Source: Thermophilibacter gallinarum
Lineage (GTDB): Bacteria; Actinomycetota; Coriobacteriia; Coriobacteriales; Atopobiaceae
Assembly: GCF_014982725.1 (NCBI RefSeq)
Contig: NZ_JADCJZ010000001.1
Coordinates: 620,001 to 684,000, forward strand
Length of the DNA stretch: 64,000 nt
Direction of reading: 5' to 3'
A program made the position numbers and the translations under genes. Below, in pieces: positions 8,469-17,089 of this stretch; the first letter of the stretch is position 1, and each line of letters begins with the position of its first letter. The notes below the pieces were generated by a model. That model was not told where the DNA came from. It saw nothing but the letters and a program-made list of their open reading frames with translations, and searched no databases.

Positions 8469-10715
8469 ATGGCACAGGGCGCACTCAGCAGGCGCGTCGA
8501 GGGCATCGGAGAGGGGAGCGTCGTCGGGACGTTCTCCAAGATGCTGCAGCTCACGAGCGAGGCGGTGCTCGTCTTCGATGGCGCCGGCCGCGTCCTGCTC
8601 GCCAACGAGGAGGCCGAGGGGCTCTTCGCGGGCCCTGCCGGCATCGTGGGCTCAGACGTGCGCCTCCTCTTCCCCTCCTCCGACGGCACCCCCGCCGCGG
8701 GCGAGGTGGCGGAGGGATCGCTCCCGTTCCCGCTCGACGGGACGGCGGACCTCGTCACCTGCTTCACCGCCGCGGGGCGCCAGCTCGAGGTGCGCGTCCG
8801 CTGCGACCGCGTGCGCGCGCCGGGCGAGACGTACCTCCTGCTCGCGATCCCCGCCGGCCGCGACGAGCTCGTTGGGCATGAGGCGGAGCGCGCCCTTCTG
8901 GACCTGCGCCGCGCCAACCACCGCCTCTCCGGCACGCTGAACATCGTGCTGGACACGATAGACGCCGACGACCTCCAGGCGCTCTTCGGGCGCGTCCTCG
9001 AGGAGATAACCGAGACGATGGAGGCGGACGGCACCCTCGTCTACCTCTCCGAGTCCGACGGCTTCCGCCTGCGCGGCGTCTCGAGCTCGCTGCTCGACGA
9101 CCGTCTCGCCCGCTTCATGCCGTTCGGCCGCAGCATCGAGCGCGTCGCGGTTCACGACGGCCACACGGTGCGCCTGCGCGTCAAGGCGCCCGACAACGAC
9201 GCCCTGCGCCAGGGCCGCCTCACCCACCGGGAGGTCGTGAGCGAGGAGACCCATGAGGTCATACGGGTCAGGAGCGCGCTGCTGCCGCCGTTCACGAGCT
9301 TCATGGTGGTCCCGGTGTGGTTCGGGGGCCATGTCATCGCGATCATCGAGGTGGGCTGGCGGCGCGTGCACCCGCTGCTCAAGGACGACGCCAGCCTGCT
9401 CGACTCGGTGGCCCACTACCTCTCGGTCCAGCTGGCGAGCGCCTTCACCGCGCTGCGCTCCCAGCGCGCCGACCAGCTCGCCTCCCTGGAGACGGAGCTG
9501 CGCGAGGAGCTGCTCGACGCCGCCACCGAGGGCGGGGACGAGCGCGTGGTCTCGTGCATGGAGGACGTGATGTGCACGGTGTCGACGGAGCTCGAGGCCA
9601 CGGTTGCGCCCGTACGCCCGTCGGCCGTGAGCGGCACGGTCGTCGTCGACATGCCGGTGAGCGGCCCCCGGGAGCTCTCCCTCGACCTCGACGCGCTCGT
9701 CTCGCCCCATGCGCTCGACGGGGTCGCGGTGGTGCCGATTTCCCCCGAGTCCGACCTGTCGCGCATGCTCCGAGAGCTGGGGGAGCCCTGCGTCGGCGCC
9801 CTGCTCGACTTCGGGGAGCTGTCGGGCGCCCCGCGCCGCGCGCTTCTCCTGCGCGCCGACGACGCCGAGCCCCTCGGGGAGCTCGAGGTCGAGTTCCTGC
9901 TCGACTTCGTGGCGGACGTCCGCGACATCGCGCGCGGCCAGGAGGCGCGCGAGCAGGACAAGCGCATCTCCCAGGCGCTCCAGACGGGCATGCGCAACGA
10001 GCTCCAGCACGTGGACGGCATCACCGCCGAGGCGGTGTACTCGTCGGCGACGGCGTCGGCGCTGGTGGGCGGGGACTTCTACGACCTCGTCCGCCTCCCG
10101 GGCCGGCGCGCCTGCGTCATCATGGGCGACGTCTCGGGCAAGGGCGTGGAGGCCGCGTCGGTCTCCGCGGCCGTGAAGACGGCGCTCGCCGCCTACGCCT
10201 GGGAGGGGCTCGCCCCGGCGCGCATGGTGCGCTCGCTCAACGAGTTCCTCCTGGGCTTCTCGCGCCTCGAGACCTTCGCGACGCTCTTCGTGGGAATCGT
10301 CGACCTGTCCGAGGGCACGATCCGCTACTGCTCGGCCGGGCACCCGCCGGCGCTGCTCGTGGGCGCCGGAGCCGACGAGATCTCGACCCTGGACGTCCAG
10401 TCCGGCGTCGTGGGAGCCTTCCACGACATCGTCTACCAGGACGGCATCGCGCATCTGGTCCCTGGCGACGTGCTCCTGCTCTACACCGACGGGACCACCG
10501 AGGCGCGCAACGGGGACGGCGCCTTCTTCGGCGAGGACGGCCTGCGCGAGGCGGCCATGCGGGAGTCCGCGGGCGACAAGCCCTTCGAGGGCTTCGTCGG
10601 GCGCCTGCTCGAGACGCTCGAGGCCTTCACCGGTCGCAACCTCGAGGATGACGTCGCCATGATGGCGCTGCGCTTCGACGAGGTCGGGCGGGGCGAGGGG
10701 GACGCCCCGGCATAG
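8469..10715 (+). CDS. SpoIIE/RsbU-type serine phosphatase with PAS and GAF-like sensor regions
   Basis: 748 residues, larger than typical RsbU. The N-terminus (about 20-110) reads as a PAS domain (LTSEAVLVFDGAGRVLLANEEAEGLF). Residues ~140-330 resemble a GAF domain. A less recognisable stretch follows, then a short coiled coil leads into the PP2C-like SpoIIE domain (about 505-740). Metal-binding motifs are present: GGDFYD (~533), MGDVSGKG (~552), YTDGTTEARN (~672) and EDDVAMM (~725). It probably dephosphorylates the STAS domain encoded by the next gene in response to a signal. The ATG at 8469 follows GACGAGGGGG. No transmembrane segment is seen, so it should be cytosolic. Confidence 0.88.
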   Translation: MAQGALSRRVEGIGEGSVVGTFSKMLQLTSEAVLVFDGAGRVLLANEEAEGLFAGPAGIVGSDVRLLFPSSDGTPAAGEVAEGSLPFPLDGTADLVTCFTAAGRQLEVRVRCDRVRAPGETYLLLAIPAGRDELVGHEAERALLDLRRANHRLSGTLNIVLDTIDADDLQALFGRVLEEITETMEADGTLVYLSESDGFRLRGVSSSLLDDRLARFMPFGRSIERVAVHDGHTVRLRVKAPDNDALRQGRLTHREVVSEETHEVIRVRSALLPPFTSFMVVPVWFGGHVIAIIEVGWRRVHPLLKDDASLLDSVAHYLSVQLASAFTALRSQRADQLASLETELREELLDAATEGGDERVVSCMEDVMCTVSTELEATVAPVRPSAVSGTVVVDMPVSGPRELSLDLDALVSPHALDGVAVVPISPESDLSRMLRELGEPCVGALLDFGELSGAPRRALLLRADDAEPLGELEVEFLLDFVADVRDIARGQEAREQDKRISQALQTGMRNELQHVDGITAEAVYSSATASALVGGDFYDLVRLPGRRACVIMGDVSGKGVEAASVSAAVKTALAAYAWEGLAPARMVRSLNEFLLGFSRLETFATLFVGIVDLSEGTIRYCSAGHPPALLVGAGADEISTLDVQSGVVGAFHDIVYQDGIAHLVPGDVLLLYTDGTTEARNGDGAFFGEDGLREAAMRESAGDKPFEGFVGRLLETLEAFTGRNLEDDVAMMALRFDEVGRGEGDAPA

Positions 10716-10786
10716 GCGGCCGTCCCATCCGCCGAGCGGGCCTCCCCGCGGCGTTAGGGCGCGCCCGCGCGGGGAATAACTAGGGC

Positions 10787-11539
10787 ATGGCTGCCAGCGT
10801 GAACATAGCCCTCGTCCCCGTCGAGGGGGACCTCGACGTGACCACGGTCCCCGCCGTGCGCCGGCGGATCGACCGCCTCGTGTCGAGGGGCTGCCGACGC
10901 ATATTCCTGAACCTCGCCGACGCGAGCTACGTCGACTCGGCGGGCATGGGCCTCATCCTCACCGAGCTGCGTCAGATGCGCTCCAAGGGGGGCCTGCTCT
11001 CGCTCATGAACGTGTCCGACCAGGCCTACCGTGCGCTCCGTCGCATGAGGGTGCTCGACCTCATGCCCGTGCGCCGCACGGGCCCGCACGCCCTGCCCGC
11101 CAACCTGGACCTGGGGGTGCTCCCCCAGCGACGCATGACGTTCCGCGTCGACGAGGGGTCGCTCGCCGACGCCCGCGCCCGAGTCGCCGACCTTCTCGGC
11201 GAGCTGCCGCTCACCCCCGACGAGGTGTTCGACATGACGCTCGCGGTGGGGGAGGCGCTGGGCAACGCGGTCGACCACACCTGCGCGGGCGGGGTGCTCG
11301 TCACGGTGGCCGACTACCCGGACCGCGTGTGCGTGGAGGTCTCGGACTGCGGGTGCGGGTTCGAGCTCGCCGAGGACGAGGAGCCGCCTGAGGCGGGGCC
11401 GTGCGCCGAGCGCGGGCGCGGCATACGGCTCATGCGGCTGCTCACTGACTCGGTCACCATATCGCGCAAGGCGTCGGGCGAGGGGACGGTGGTCCGGCTC
11501 GTGAAGCTCGTGGGTCCCGCCGCCCGCGTGCGCCCCTGA
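10787..11539 (+). CDS. STAS anti-anti-sigma domain fused to RsbW-type anti-sigma kinase domain
   Basis: 250 residues. Residues 1-105 are a STAS domain with the phosphorylatable Ser51 in YVDSAGMGLIL. Residues ~115-245 are an HATPase_c_2 domain with the N-box EALGNAVDH (from 156), the G1 box DCGCGF (~186) and the G2-like RGRGIRLM. In RsbV/RsbW systems these are separate proteins: the kinase phosphorylates the STAS protein, and a SpoIIE phosphatase reverses it. Here both are one chain 71 bp downstream of that phosphatase, so the switch may act within the molecule. No sigma factor is encoded nearby. Confidence 0.85.
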   Translation: MAASVNIALVPVEGDLDVTTVPAVRRRIDRLVSRGCRRIFLNLADASYVDSAGMGLILTELRQMRSKGGLLSLMNVSDQAYRALRRMRVLDLMPVRRTGPHALPANLDLGVLPQRRMTFRVDEGSLADARARVADLLGELPLTPDEVFDMTLAVGEALGNAVDHTCAGGVLVTVADYPDRVCVEVSDCGCGFELAEDEEPPEAGPCAERGRGIRLMRLLTDSVTISRKASGEGTVVRLVKLVGPAARVRP

Positions 11540-11592
11540 GGCCGAGCCGCCCGCCCGCTTCACGTTTTCTTCATCCGTTCATGGAAAGACGC

Positions 11593-11621
11593 TTGCGCGG
11601 GCGGGTTCCGCCCCGTATAGT
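11593..11621 (+). promoter_or_regulatory. Promoter of tRNA-Gly
   Basis: TTGCGC (11593-11598), 17-bp spacer, TATAGT (11616-11621), 13 bp before the tRNA. Confidence 0.75.
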
Positions 11622-11634
11622 ATTCTCTGCTTTT

Positions 11635-11710
11635 GCGGGCTTAGCGCAGTTGGTAGCGCGCAACCTTGCCAAGGTTGAGGTCGCGGGTTCGAACCCCGTA
11701 GCCCGCTCCA
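11635..11710 (+). tRNA. tRNA-Gly (anticodon GCC)
   Basis: Acceptor stem GCGGGCT / AGCCCGC, anticodon stem CAACC / GGTTG around loop TTGCCAA (GCC at 11668-11670), T-arm GGTTCGAA, encoded CCA at 11708-11710. Confidence 0.97.
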
Positions 11711-11720
11711 TGAAGCTCCG

Positions 11721-11742
11721 GGCCGAGCCTCTCGGCCTTTTT
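11721..11742 (+). terminator. Terminator-like hairpin between tRNA-Gly and tRNA-Cys
   Basis: GGCCGAG / CTCGGCC stem with a 3-nt loop and TTTTT directly after it. It ends only 5 bp before tRNA-Cys, for which no separate promoter is visible, so it either attenuates or marks a processing site between the two tRNAs. Confidence 0.8.
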
Positions 11743-11747
11743 CATAC

Positions 11748-11821
11748 GGCGAAGTGGCCAAGTGGTAAGGCACGGGCCTGCAAAGCCCTGACCCCCGGTT
11801 CGAATCCGGGCTTCGCCTCCA
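11748..11821 (+). tRNA. tRNA-Cys (anticodon GCA)
   Basis: Acceptor stem GGCGAAG / CTTCGCC, anticodon GCA at 11780-11782 in loop CTGCAAA, T-arm GGTTCGAA, encoded CCA at 11819-11821. The outer pair of the anticodon stem looks mismatched. Confidence 0.95.
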
Positions 11822-11830
11822 GAACGTTAC

Positions 11831-11856
11831 GGGCGCCCCGCGGGGCGCCCTTTTTT
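11831..11856 (+). terminator. Terminator after tRNA-Cys
   Basis: GGGCGCCCCGCGGGGCGCCC self-complementary stem followed by TTTTTT. Confidence 0.93.
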
Positions 11857-11902
11857 CTCGATCGATTAACGCACGGAGTCGTTCGTGCGCGTCATCGCAG
11901 GG

Positions 11903-11969
11903 CGAGAAGGGCAACGTGTCCGGCGCCCCGGTCTTCTCGTCGTTTTCAGGAACCGAAAAGCAACGTGTC
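11903..11969. repeat. Short direct and inverted repeats upstream of htrA
   Basis: CGAGAAG (11903-11909) and CTTCTCG (11933-11939) form a 7-bp dyad. GCAACGTGTC occurs twice in direct orientation at 11911 and 11960, 49 bp apart. They lie in the 213-bp gap between tRNA-Cys and htrA and may be operator sites. No gene is visible in this gap. Confidence 0.4.
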
Positions 11970-12069
11970 ATGCAGGTGGTGCCGCCCGCGCCGCGACAGC
12001 GCGCCGGCCGGCGGGGTACAGTGTGCAGTGGAAGACGACGCGGCCCTGCCGCAGAGAGGAAGTCATGCC

Positions 12070-13446
12070 ATGAGCGAGTACCCTGACTACGGCGCCCCCG
12101 AGCCCGAGGGCCTGAGGAGAAGGACCGAGGAGAATGACGAGCAGGACGCGCAGGCCCGCACCGAGGCCCGCCCGCCCGCGCCCGGCCACCCCGCGCCCCC
12201 CGACTTCGACCACGACCCGGCACCCAAGCACGAGAAGGGCCGCAAGCCCCGCACCGGCCTCAAGGCGCTGCTGATGGGGCTCCTGGGTGGCGTGCTCGGC
12301 GCGGGCCTGCTGGCGGGCACGCTGTTCGCGACCGGCGTCGTCGGCACGGCGGACACGCAGATCGTGTCCACTGACGGCACCCAGCAGATCACGATCGACC
12401 CCTCCGACGAGGACACCACCACCGCCAACGCGGTCGCCGCCAAGGCGCTCCCGTCGGTGGCCACGATCTACTGCACCTTCGCCGAGGGCGAGGGCATGGG
12501 CTCCGGCGTCATCTATGACACCGACGGCAACATCATCACCAACAACCACGTCGTGGAGGACGCGGAGAGCATATCGGTCGCCTACAACGGCAAGAGCTAC
12601 GACGCCACGCTCGTGGGGACCGACCCCTCCAGCGACGTCGCCGTGATCCACGTGGACTTCGGCGACGACGAGGTCACGCCCATGGAGGTCGGCGACTCCT
12701 CCGCGCTCCAGGTGGGCGACTGGGTCATGTCCGTGGGCAGCCCCTTCGGTCTCGAGAACTCCGTCTCGCAGGGCATCGTCTCCGCGCTCTCGCGCAGCAC
12801 GCTGCTCAGCGGCGCCTCGGGCAACACCCTCTACACCAACCTCATCCAGACCGACGCCACGATCAACCCGGGCAACTCCGGCGGCGCGCTCGTGAACGAC
12901 CGCGGCCAGCTCGTGGGCATCTGCACGCTCTTCTCGTCCGACACGGAGAGCTTCGCCGGTATCGGCTACGCGATCCCGAGCGACTACGCCACGCAGGTCG
13001 CCGACAAGATCATCGCCGGCGAGACGGTCACCCATGCTTACATCGGCCTCTCCATGCAGACCGTGACGCCGTCCAACGCGCTCTCCAACGGGCTGGCGGT
13101 CGATGAGGGCGCCTACGTCGTTGAGGTCACCGAGGGCGGGCCGGCCGCCGAGGCGGGCATCCAGGTCGGTGACGTCATCACCAGCATCGGCGGCGAGACC
13201 ATCGGCTCGGCGGACGGCGCCATCCTCGCCGTGCGCTCCCACGAGATCGGCGACACCGTGGAGGTCACGGTCATGCGCGGCGACCAGGAGAGGACCTTCG
13301 AGGTGACGCTCGGCTCCGACGAGGCGCTCCAGGAGCAGCAGGAGGAGGAGACCGTGACGGTCAACGGCCAGGAGATCAGCGTCGACGACCTCATCCGCCT
13401 CTACGAGCAGTACCAGCAGCAGCGCAACAACCCCTTCGGACGCTAG
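12070..13446 (+). CDS. htrA: HtrA/DegP-family membrane-anchored serine protease with PDZ domain
   Basis: 458 residues. An acidic, Pro-rich cytoplasmic N-terminus (1-60) precedes one transmembrane helix (~62-88, LLMGLLGGVLGAGLLAG). A trypsin-like domain follows with the triad His160 (TNNHVVEDA), Asp189 (SSDVAVI) and Ser270 (NPGNSGGAL), then a PDZ domain (~345-430). It would degrade or refold misfolded exported proteins outside the membrane. The start at 12070 is chosen because it follows AGAGGAAG and gives MSEYPDYG; the longer open frame upstream runs through two tRNA genes and is not real. A Gln-rich tail ends the protein. Confidence 0.94.
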   Translation: MSEYPDYGAPEPEGLRRRTEENDEQDAQARTEARPPAPGHPAPPDFDHDPAPKHEKGRKPRTGLKALLMGLLGGVLGAGLLAGTLFATGVVGTADTQIVSTDGTQQITIDPSDEDTTTANAVAAKALPSVATIYCTFAEGEGMGSGVIYDTDGNIITNNHVVEDAESISVAYNGKSYDATLVGTDPSSDVAVIHVDFGDDEVTPMEVGDSSALQVGDWVMSVGSPFGLENSVSQGIVSALSRSTLLSGASGNTLYTNLIQTDATINPGNSGGALVNDRGQLVGICTLFSSDTESFAGIGYAIPSDYATQVADKIIAGETVTHAYIGLSMQTVTPSNALSNGLAVDEGAYVVEVTEGGPAAEAGIQVGDVITSIGGETIGSADGAILAVRSHEIGDTVEVTVMRGDQERTFEVTLGSDEALQEQQEEETVTVNGQEISVDDLIRLYEQYQQQRNNPFGR

Positions 13447-13470
13447 CGCGTCGAGAAGAACGGCGACTCG

Positions 13471-13506
13471 GGGTCCCGTGCCGGCAGCTTGCCCGGCGCG
13501 GGACCC
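13471..13506 (+). terminator. Stem-loop after htrA
   Basis: GGGTCCCG (13471-13478) pairs with CGGGACCC (13499-13506), with an inner GCCGG / CCGGC helix. CTTCTCG, not a U-tract, follows. Confidence 0.65.
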
Positions 13507-13553
13507 TTCTCGTCGGCCGTCGACGGCCGGGCGGGCGCCCATCGTCCTTCTCG

Positions 13554-13667
13554 AGTGACGGGTTTTACGTACTGGAAGGCGGCCCGGCGCCCCGAATCGC
13601 CCTTGAGTGACAGGTTGTGCGCATCGTGGGCACCCGATGGCCGCCGCGAGGCGTAAGACCTGTCACT
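13554..13667. repeat. Interspersed dyad repeat between htrA and the DUF2130 gene
   Basis: AGTGACAGGT (13606-13615) pairs perfectly with ACCTGTCACT (13658-13667). A third, direct copy AGTGACGGGTTTTACG lies at 13554-13569, matching the extended inverted copy AGTGACAGGTCTTACG at 14 of 16 positions. A smaller dyad (CATCG / CGATG) sits inside. No gene is visible in this 347-bp gap (13447-13793), which has the same two-forward, then inverted, layout as other intergenic elements in the window. Confidence 0.6.
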
Positions 13668-13793
13668 GATGCGCGTCGGTCGCGTGAGAGACTTGCGGGA
13701 GGGTCGCGCGGGACGGCCGGTCCCGGGCTTCTCGCAATTGTTGTCCGGTGGGGCGGGTAAGATTTACGCCAGGCGAGAAGGACGGAGGGTCCC

Positions 13794-15167
13794 ATGGCGG
13801 AGATCAGGTGCCCGCACTGTGGCGAGGTGTTCCAGGTCGACGAGACGGAGTACGCGCAGATCGTGCGCCAGGTGCGCGATGCCGAGTTCCAGCGCGAGCT
13901 GGCGGCGCGCGAGAGGAGCGCCGAGCGCGAGCGCGAGAGCGCGGTCGAGGCCGCCGTCGCGCGGGCGCGCCAGGAGGCGCTGATCTCCGCGGCGCAGAAG
14001 GACGCGGAGATCGCCCAGCTCAAGGCCCGCGTCAGGGAGAGCACGGACGCGCTGGCCCTGGAGCGCGCGCACGCCGAGAAGAGCCTCGCCGAGCAGCTCG
14101 CCGAGCGGGAGCGCCAGATCGCGCGGCTCACGGAGCAGCTCAAGGCGCGCGAGTCCGCGTTCGACGCTGAGAAGGCCCTCGCCGTCACCCAGGCGACCGG
14201 CGAGCAGGACCGACGCATCGTGGAGCTGGAGGGGAGCCTGCGCGCCGCGCAGCTCGAGCGCCAGCAGACGGAGGCGTCGCTGCGCCAGCAGATGGCCGAG
14301 CAGGCCCAGTACAAGGACCAGACCATCCGCGACCGCGAGGACGAGATCGAGCGCCTGCGCAACCAGCGTGCCCGTCTCTCGACCAAGCTCATCGGCGAGA
14401 CGCTTGAGCAGCACTGCGAGATGGAGTTCAATCGCTGGCGCAGCCTCGGCTTCCGCGGCGCGGAGTTCCACAAGGACAACGAGGTCGTGGGCGGCTCCAA
14501 GGGCGACTACGTCTTCCGCGAGGTGGATGCTGACGGCGTCGAGGTCGTCTCCATCATGTTCGAGATGAAGAACGAGGACGATGCCTCCGCCGCCTCCAGC
14601 CGCCACAAGAACTCCGACTTCTTCAAGAAGCTCGACCAGGACCGTCGCAACAAGAACTGCGAGTACGCGGTGCTCGTCTCCATGCTCGAGCCGGAGAGCG
14701 AGCTCTACAACTCGGGCATCGTGGACGTCTCCTACGAGTACGAGAAGATGTACGTCATCCGCCCGCAGTTCTTCATCCCCATGATCACGCTGCTGAGAAA
14801 CGCCGCGGAGAACGCGCACTCCTACCGCCGCGAGCTCGCGGAGGTCCGCCAGCAGAACATCGACATCACGCGCTTCGAGGACGCGCTCGAGGACTTCAAG
14901 GACAAGTTCGGGAAGAACTACGAGACGGCCTCGCGCAAGTTCCAGACGGCGATCGACGAGATCGACAAGACCATTTCGCACCTCCAGAAGGTCAAGGAGA
15001 ACCTCACCTCGTCGGAGAACCAGCTGCGCCTTGCCAACAAGAAGGCCGACGAGCTCACCATCAGGAAGCTCACCTGGAAGAACCCCACGATGCGCGAGAA
15101 GTTCGCCGAGGCGCGCGCCGAGAGGGGAGAGGCGACCGAGGCCGTGGAGCCGGACGAGGTGGAGTAG
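13794..15167 (+). CDS. DUF2130 family protein (nuclease-like, coiled-coil)
   Basis: 457 residues. A short zinc-ribbon-like N-terminus has Cys6-Pro-His-Cys9 (CPHCGEVFQV). A long Glu/Arg/Gln-rich coiled coil covers about 30-200. The conserved DUF2130 domain (about 200-350) has GDYVFRE (~236), FEMKNEDD (~255), NSDFFKKLDQDRRNKNCEYAVLV and IRPQFFIPMITLLRNAA. The D...E-x-K arrangement is reminiscent of PD-(D/E)XK nucleases; the cellular role is unknown. The ATG at 13794 follows GGAGGG. It is transcribed toward the convergent DXS-like gene, whose stop lies 4 bp away. Confidence 0.85.
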   Translation: MAEIRCPHCGEVFQVDETEYAQIVRQVRDAEFQRELAARERSAERERESAVEAAVARARQEALISAAQKDAEIAQLKARVRESTDALALERAHAEKSLAEQLAERERQIARLTEQLKARESAFDAEKALAVTQATGEQDRRIVELEGSLRAAQLERQQTEASLRQQMAEQAQYKDQTIRDREDEIERLRNQRARLSTKLIGETLEQHCEMEFNRWRSLGFRGAEFHKDNEVVGGSKGDYVFREVDADGVEVVSIMFEMKNEDDASAASSRHKNSDFFKKLDQDRRNKNCEYAVLVSMLEPESELYNSGIVDVSYEYEKMYVIRPQFFIPMITLLRNAAENAHSYRRELAEVRQQNIDITRFEDALEDFKDKFGKNYETASRKFQTAIDEIDKTISHLQKVKENLTSSENQLRLANKKADELTIRKLTWKNPTMREKFAEARAERGEATEAVEPDEVE

Positions 15168-15171
15168 GGTC

Positions 15172-16941
15172 CTAGTGCTCCAGCGCGGCCAGCGCGTCCG
15201 CGACGACGCCCTCGACGGTGATGCCGCAGCTGGCGAGAAGGGCGTCCGGGTCGTAGCGGTCCACGAAGGCCCGCGGCAGCCCGTAGCACAGGGTGCGGAC
15301 GTCGTCGGCCGCCAGCGCGCGGGCGCAGCGCTCGCCGAAGCCCCCGTCCAGGATGCCGTCCTCGAGGGTCACGATCACGCGGTGCCTTGCGACGAGGCGC
15401 CCGAGCAGGGTCTCGTCGGGCGTGGTGGCGAGGCGGGGGTTGACCAGCGTGGCGCTCACGCCGCGCCCGGCTAGCGCGTCCGCGACCCGCTCCCCGAGCG
15501 GGAGGAAGTCGCCGAGGGCGAGCAGGGCCACGTCGGACCCCTCGCGCAGGACCTCCCAGCCGCGGGCGTAGTCGTCCGCGCGCGCGAAGTCCGGCCGGGA
15601 CACCACGCCCTCCGCGACGGGCACGCGGATGGCCACGGGCCCGCCCTCGTGCTCGATCGACCAGGAGAGCATGTCGAGGTACTCCTCGATGCAGGTGGGG
15701 GCGAGGTAGGTGAGCCCGGGCATGGACCCGAGCATGGGGATGTCGAAGAATCCCAGGTGGGTGGCATCGGGGGTGCCAAAGGCGGACGCGCCGAAGACGA
15801 GGATGGTCACCGGGGCGGCGTTCAGGCAGAGGTCGTGCCAGAGCTGGTCGTAGGCCCGCTGCAGGAAGGTGGCGTAGATGCCCAGGACCGGTCGGGCGCC
15901 TCCGCGGGCGAGGCCCGTCGCGTAGCTGACCGCGTGCTCCTCGGCGATTCCGACGTCCACGAACTGGGCTCCCGCCCGCGCGCGGAGCTCGGGGGTGAAG
16001 CCCATGATGTAGGGCGTGGCGGCGTTCACCGCGACGACGCGCGGGTCCGTTCGCATCCAGTCCATGAGGAGCGCGCCGGTGACGTTGGCGTAGTTCTCGT
16101 CGGCGGGGTGGGCCGCGGCGCCGGGCAGGACGGCGCCCGTCTCGACGTCGAAGGGGACGGCGTGGTGCCAGCCCTCGGGGTTGCCAGCGGCCGGCGCGTA
16201 GCCGTGGCCCTTCTCGGTGTGGACGTGCAGCACCACGGGGTGGTCCGTGCCGCGCAGCTCGGCGAGGGCGGCCTCGAGGGCGGCGATGTCGTGCCCGTCC
16301 TCGAGGTAGCGGTAGTCCAGGCCCAGCGCGCGGAACGCGTTTCTCGGCGCCTCGCCGTGGGTGGCCCGCAGCTCGGCGAGGTTGCGGTAGAGGCCGCCGT
16401 GGTTGGGGGCGATGGACCACTCGTTGTCGTTCACGACGATGATGAGGTTGCTGCCCAGCTCGGCGGCGTTGTCCAGGCCCTCGAAGGCCAGCCCGCCCGA
16501 GAGCGAGCCGTCGCCGATGACGGCCACCACGTCGTACTTCTCGCCCGCGAGGTCGCGCGCCGCCGCGAGGCCGCAGGCGAGGCTCACGGACGTGGACGTG
16601 TGGCCCATGGCAAAGAGGTCGTGCTCGGACTCGGAGGGGTTGGAGAACCCGGAGACCTCGCCGTAGCGCGCGGGGTCGAGGAACGCGGCCGCGCGGCCGG
16701 TGAGCATCTTGTGGGCGTACGTCTGGTGGGAGACGTCGAAGACGATCTTGTCGCGCGGGGTCTCGAACACGCGGTGGAGGGCGATGGTGAGCTCGACGGA
16801 CGCGAGGTTGGAGCCGGTGTGGCCGCCTATGACGGACGTGCTCCCGACGATGGCGGAGCGGATCTCGGCGGCGAGGGCGGGGAGCGCGGAGGCGGGAAGG
16901 GCACGGACGTCTGCGGGCGAGCTGACGTGCTCGAGATACAT
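15172..16941 (-). CDS. 1-Deoxy-D-xylulose-5-phosphate synthase family protein (short form)
   Basis: 589 residues, shorter than classical DXS (about 620-640). Conserved thiamin-diphosphate features are present: GGHTGSNLASVELTIALH, FDVSHQTYAHKMLTGR, the GDGSLSGG...NDNEWS region (~155-180), and in the second domain DVGIAEEHAVSYATGLA and IYATFLQRAYDQLWHD. The classical HxGxFD segment reads DATHLGFFD. It may make DXP for isoprenoids and thiamin/pyridoxal, or be a paralogue with another acceptor; the sequence alone does not decide. The start at 16941 follows GAGAGGGAGGGG. It diverges from degV. Confidence 0.75.
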   Translation of the reverse strand: MYLEHVSSPADVRALPASALPALAAEIRSAIVGSTSVIGGHTGSNLASVELTIALHRVFETPRDKIVFDVSHQTYAHKMLTGRAAAFLDPARYGEVSGFSNPSESEHDLFAMGHTSTSVSLACGLAAARDLAGEKYDVVAVIGDGSLSGGLAFEGLDNAAELGSNLIIVVNDNEWSIAPNHGGLYRNLAELRATHGEAPRNAFRALGLDYRYLEDGHDIAALEAALAELRGTDHPVVLHVHTEKGHGYAPAAGNPEGWHHAVPFDVETGAVLPGAAAHPADENYANVTGALLMDWMRTDPRVVAVNAATPYIMGFTPELRARAGAQFVDVGIAEEHAVSYATGLARGGARPVLGIYATFLQRAYDQLWHDLCLNAAPVTILVFGASAFGTPDATHLGFFDIPMLGSMPGLTYLAPTCIEEYLDMLSWSIEHEGGPVAIRVPVAEGVVSRPDFARADDYARGWEVLREGSDVALLALGDFLPLGERVADALAGRGVSATLVNPRLATTPDETLLGRLVARHRVIVTLEDGILDGGFGERCARALAADDVRTLCYGLPRAFVDRYDPDALLASCGITVEGVVADALAALEH

Positions 16942-17089
16942 GTCCCCTCCCTCTCCCTCGGATATCGCTCTGGCCCTCTAGCATCGCACATTTTCGAACC
17001 AAAGTTGTGTCGCATCTGCGGAAAGCCCGCGAGCGAGAAGACCGGATTCTGGATAGAATGTGCATATGTCTGCGACCTGGGAGGAACTC

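Noticed and set aside
11581-12069. N-terminal extension of htrA
   Set aside because: It would translate across tRNA-Gly, tRNA-Cys and two terminators; the RBS and signal-anchor layout support 12070.
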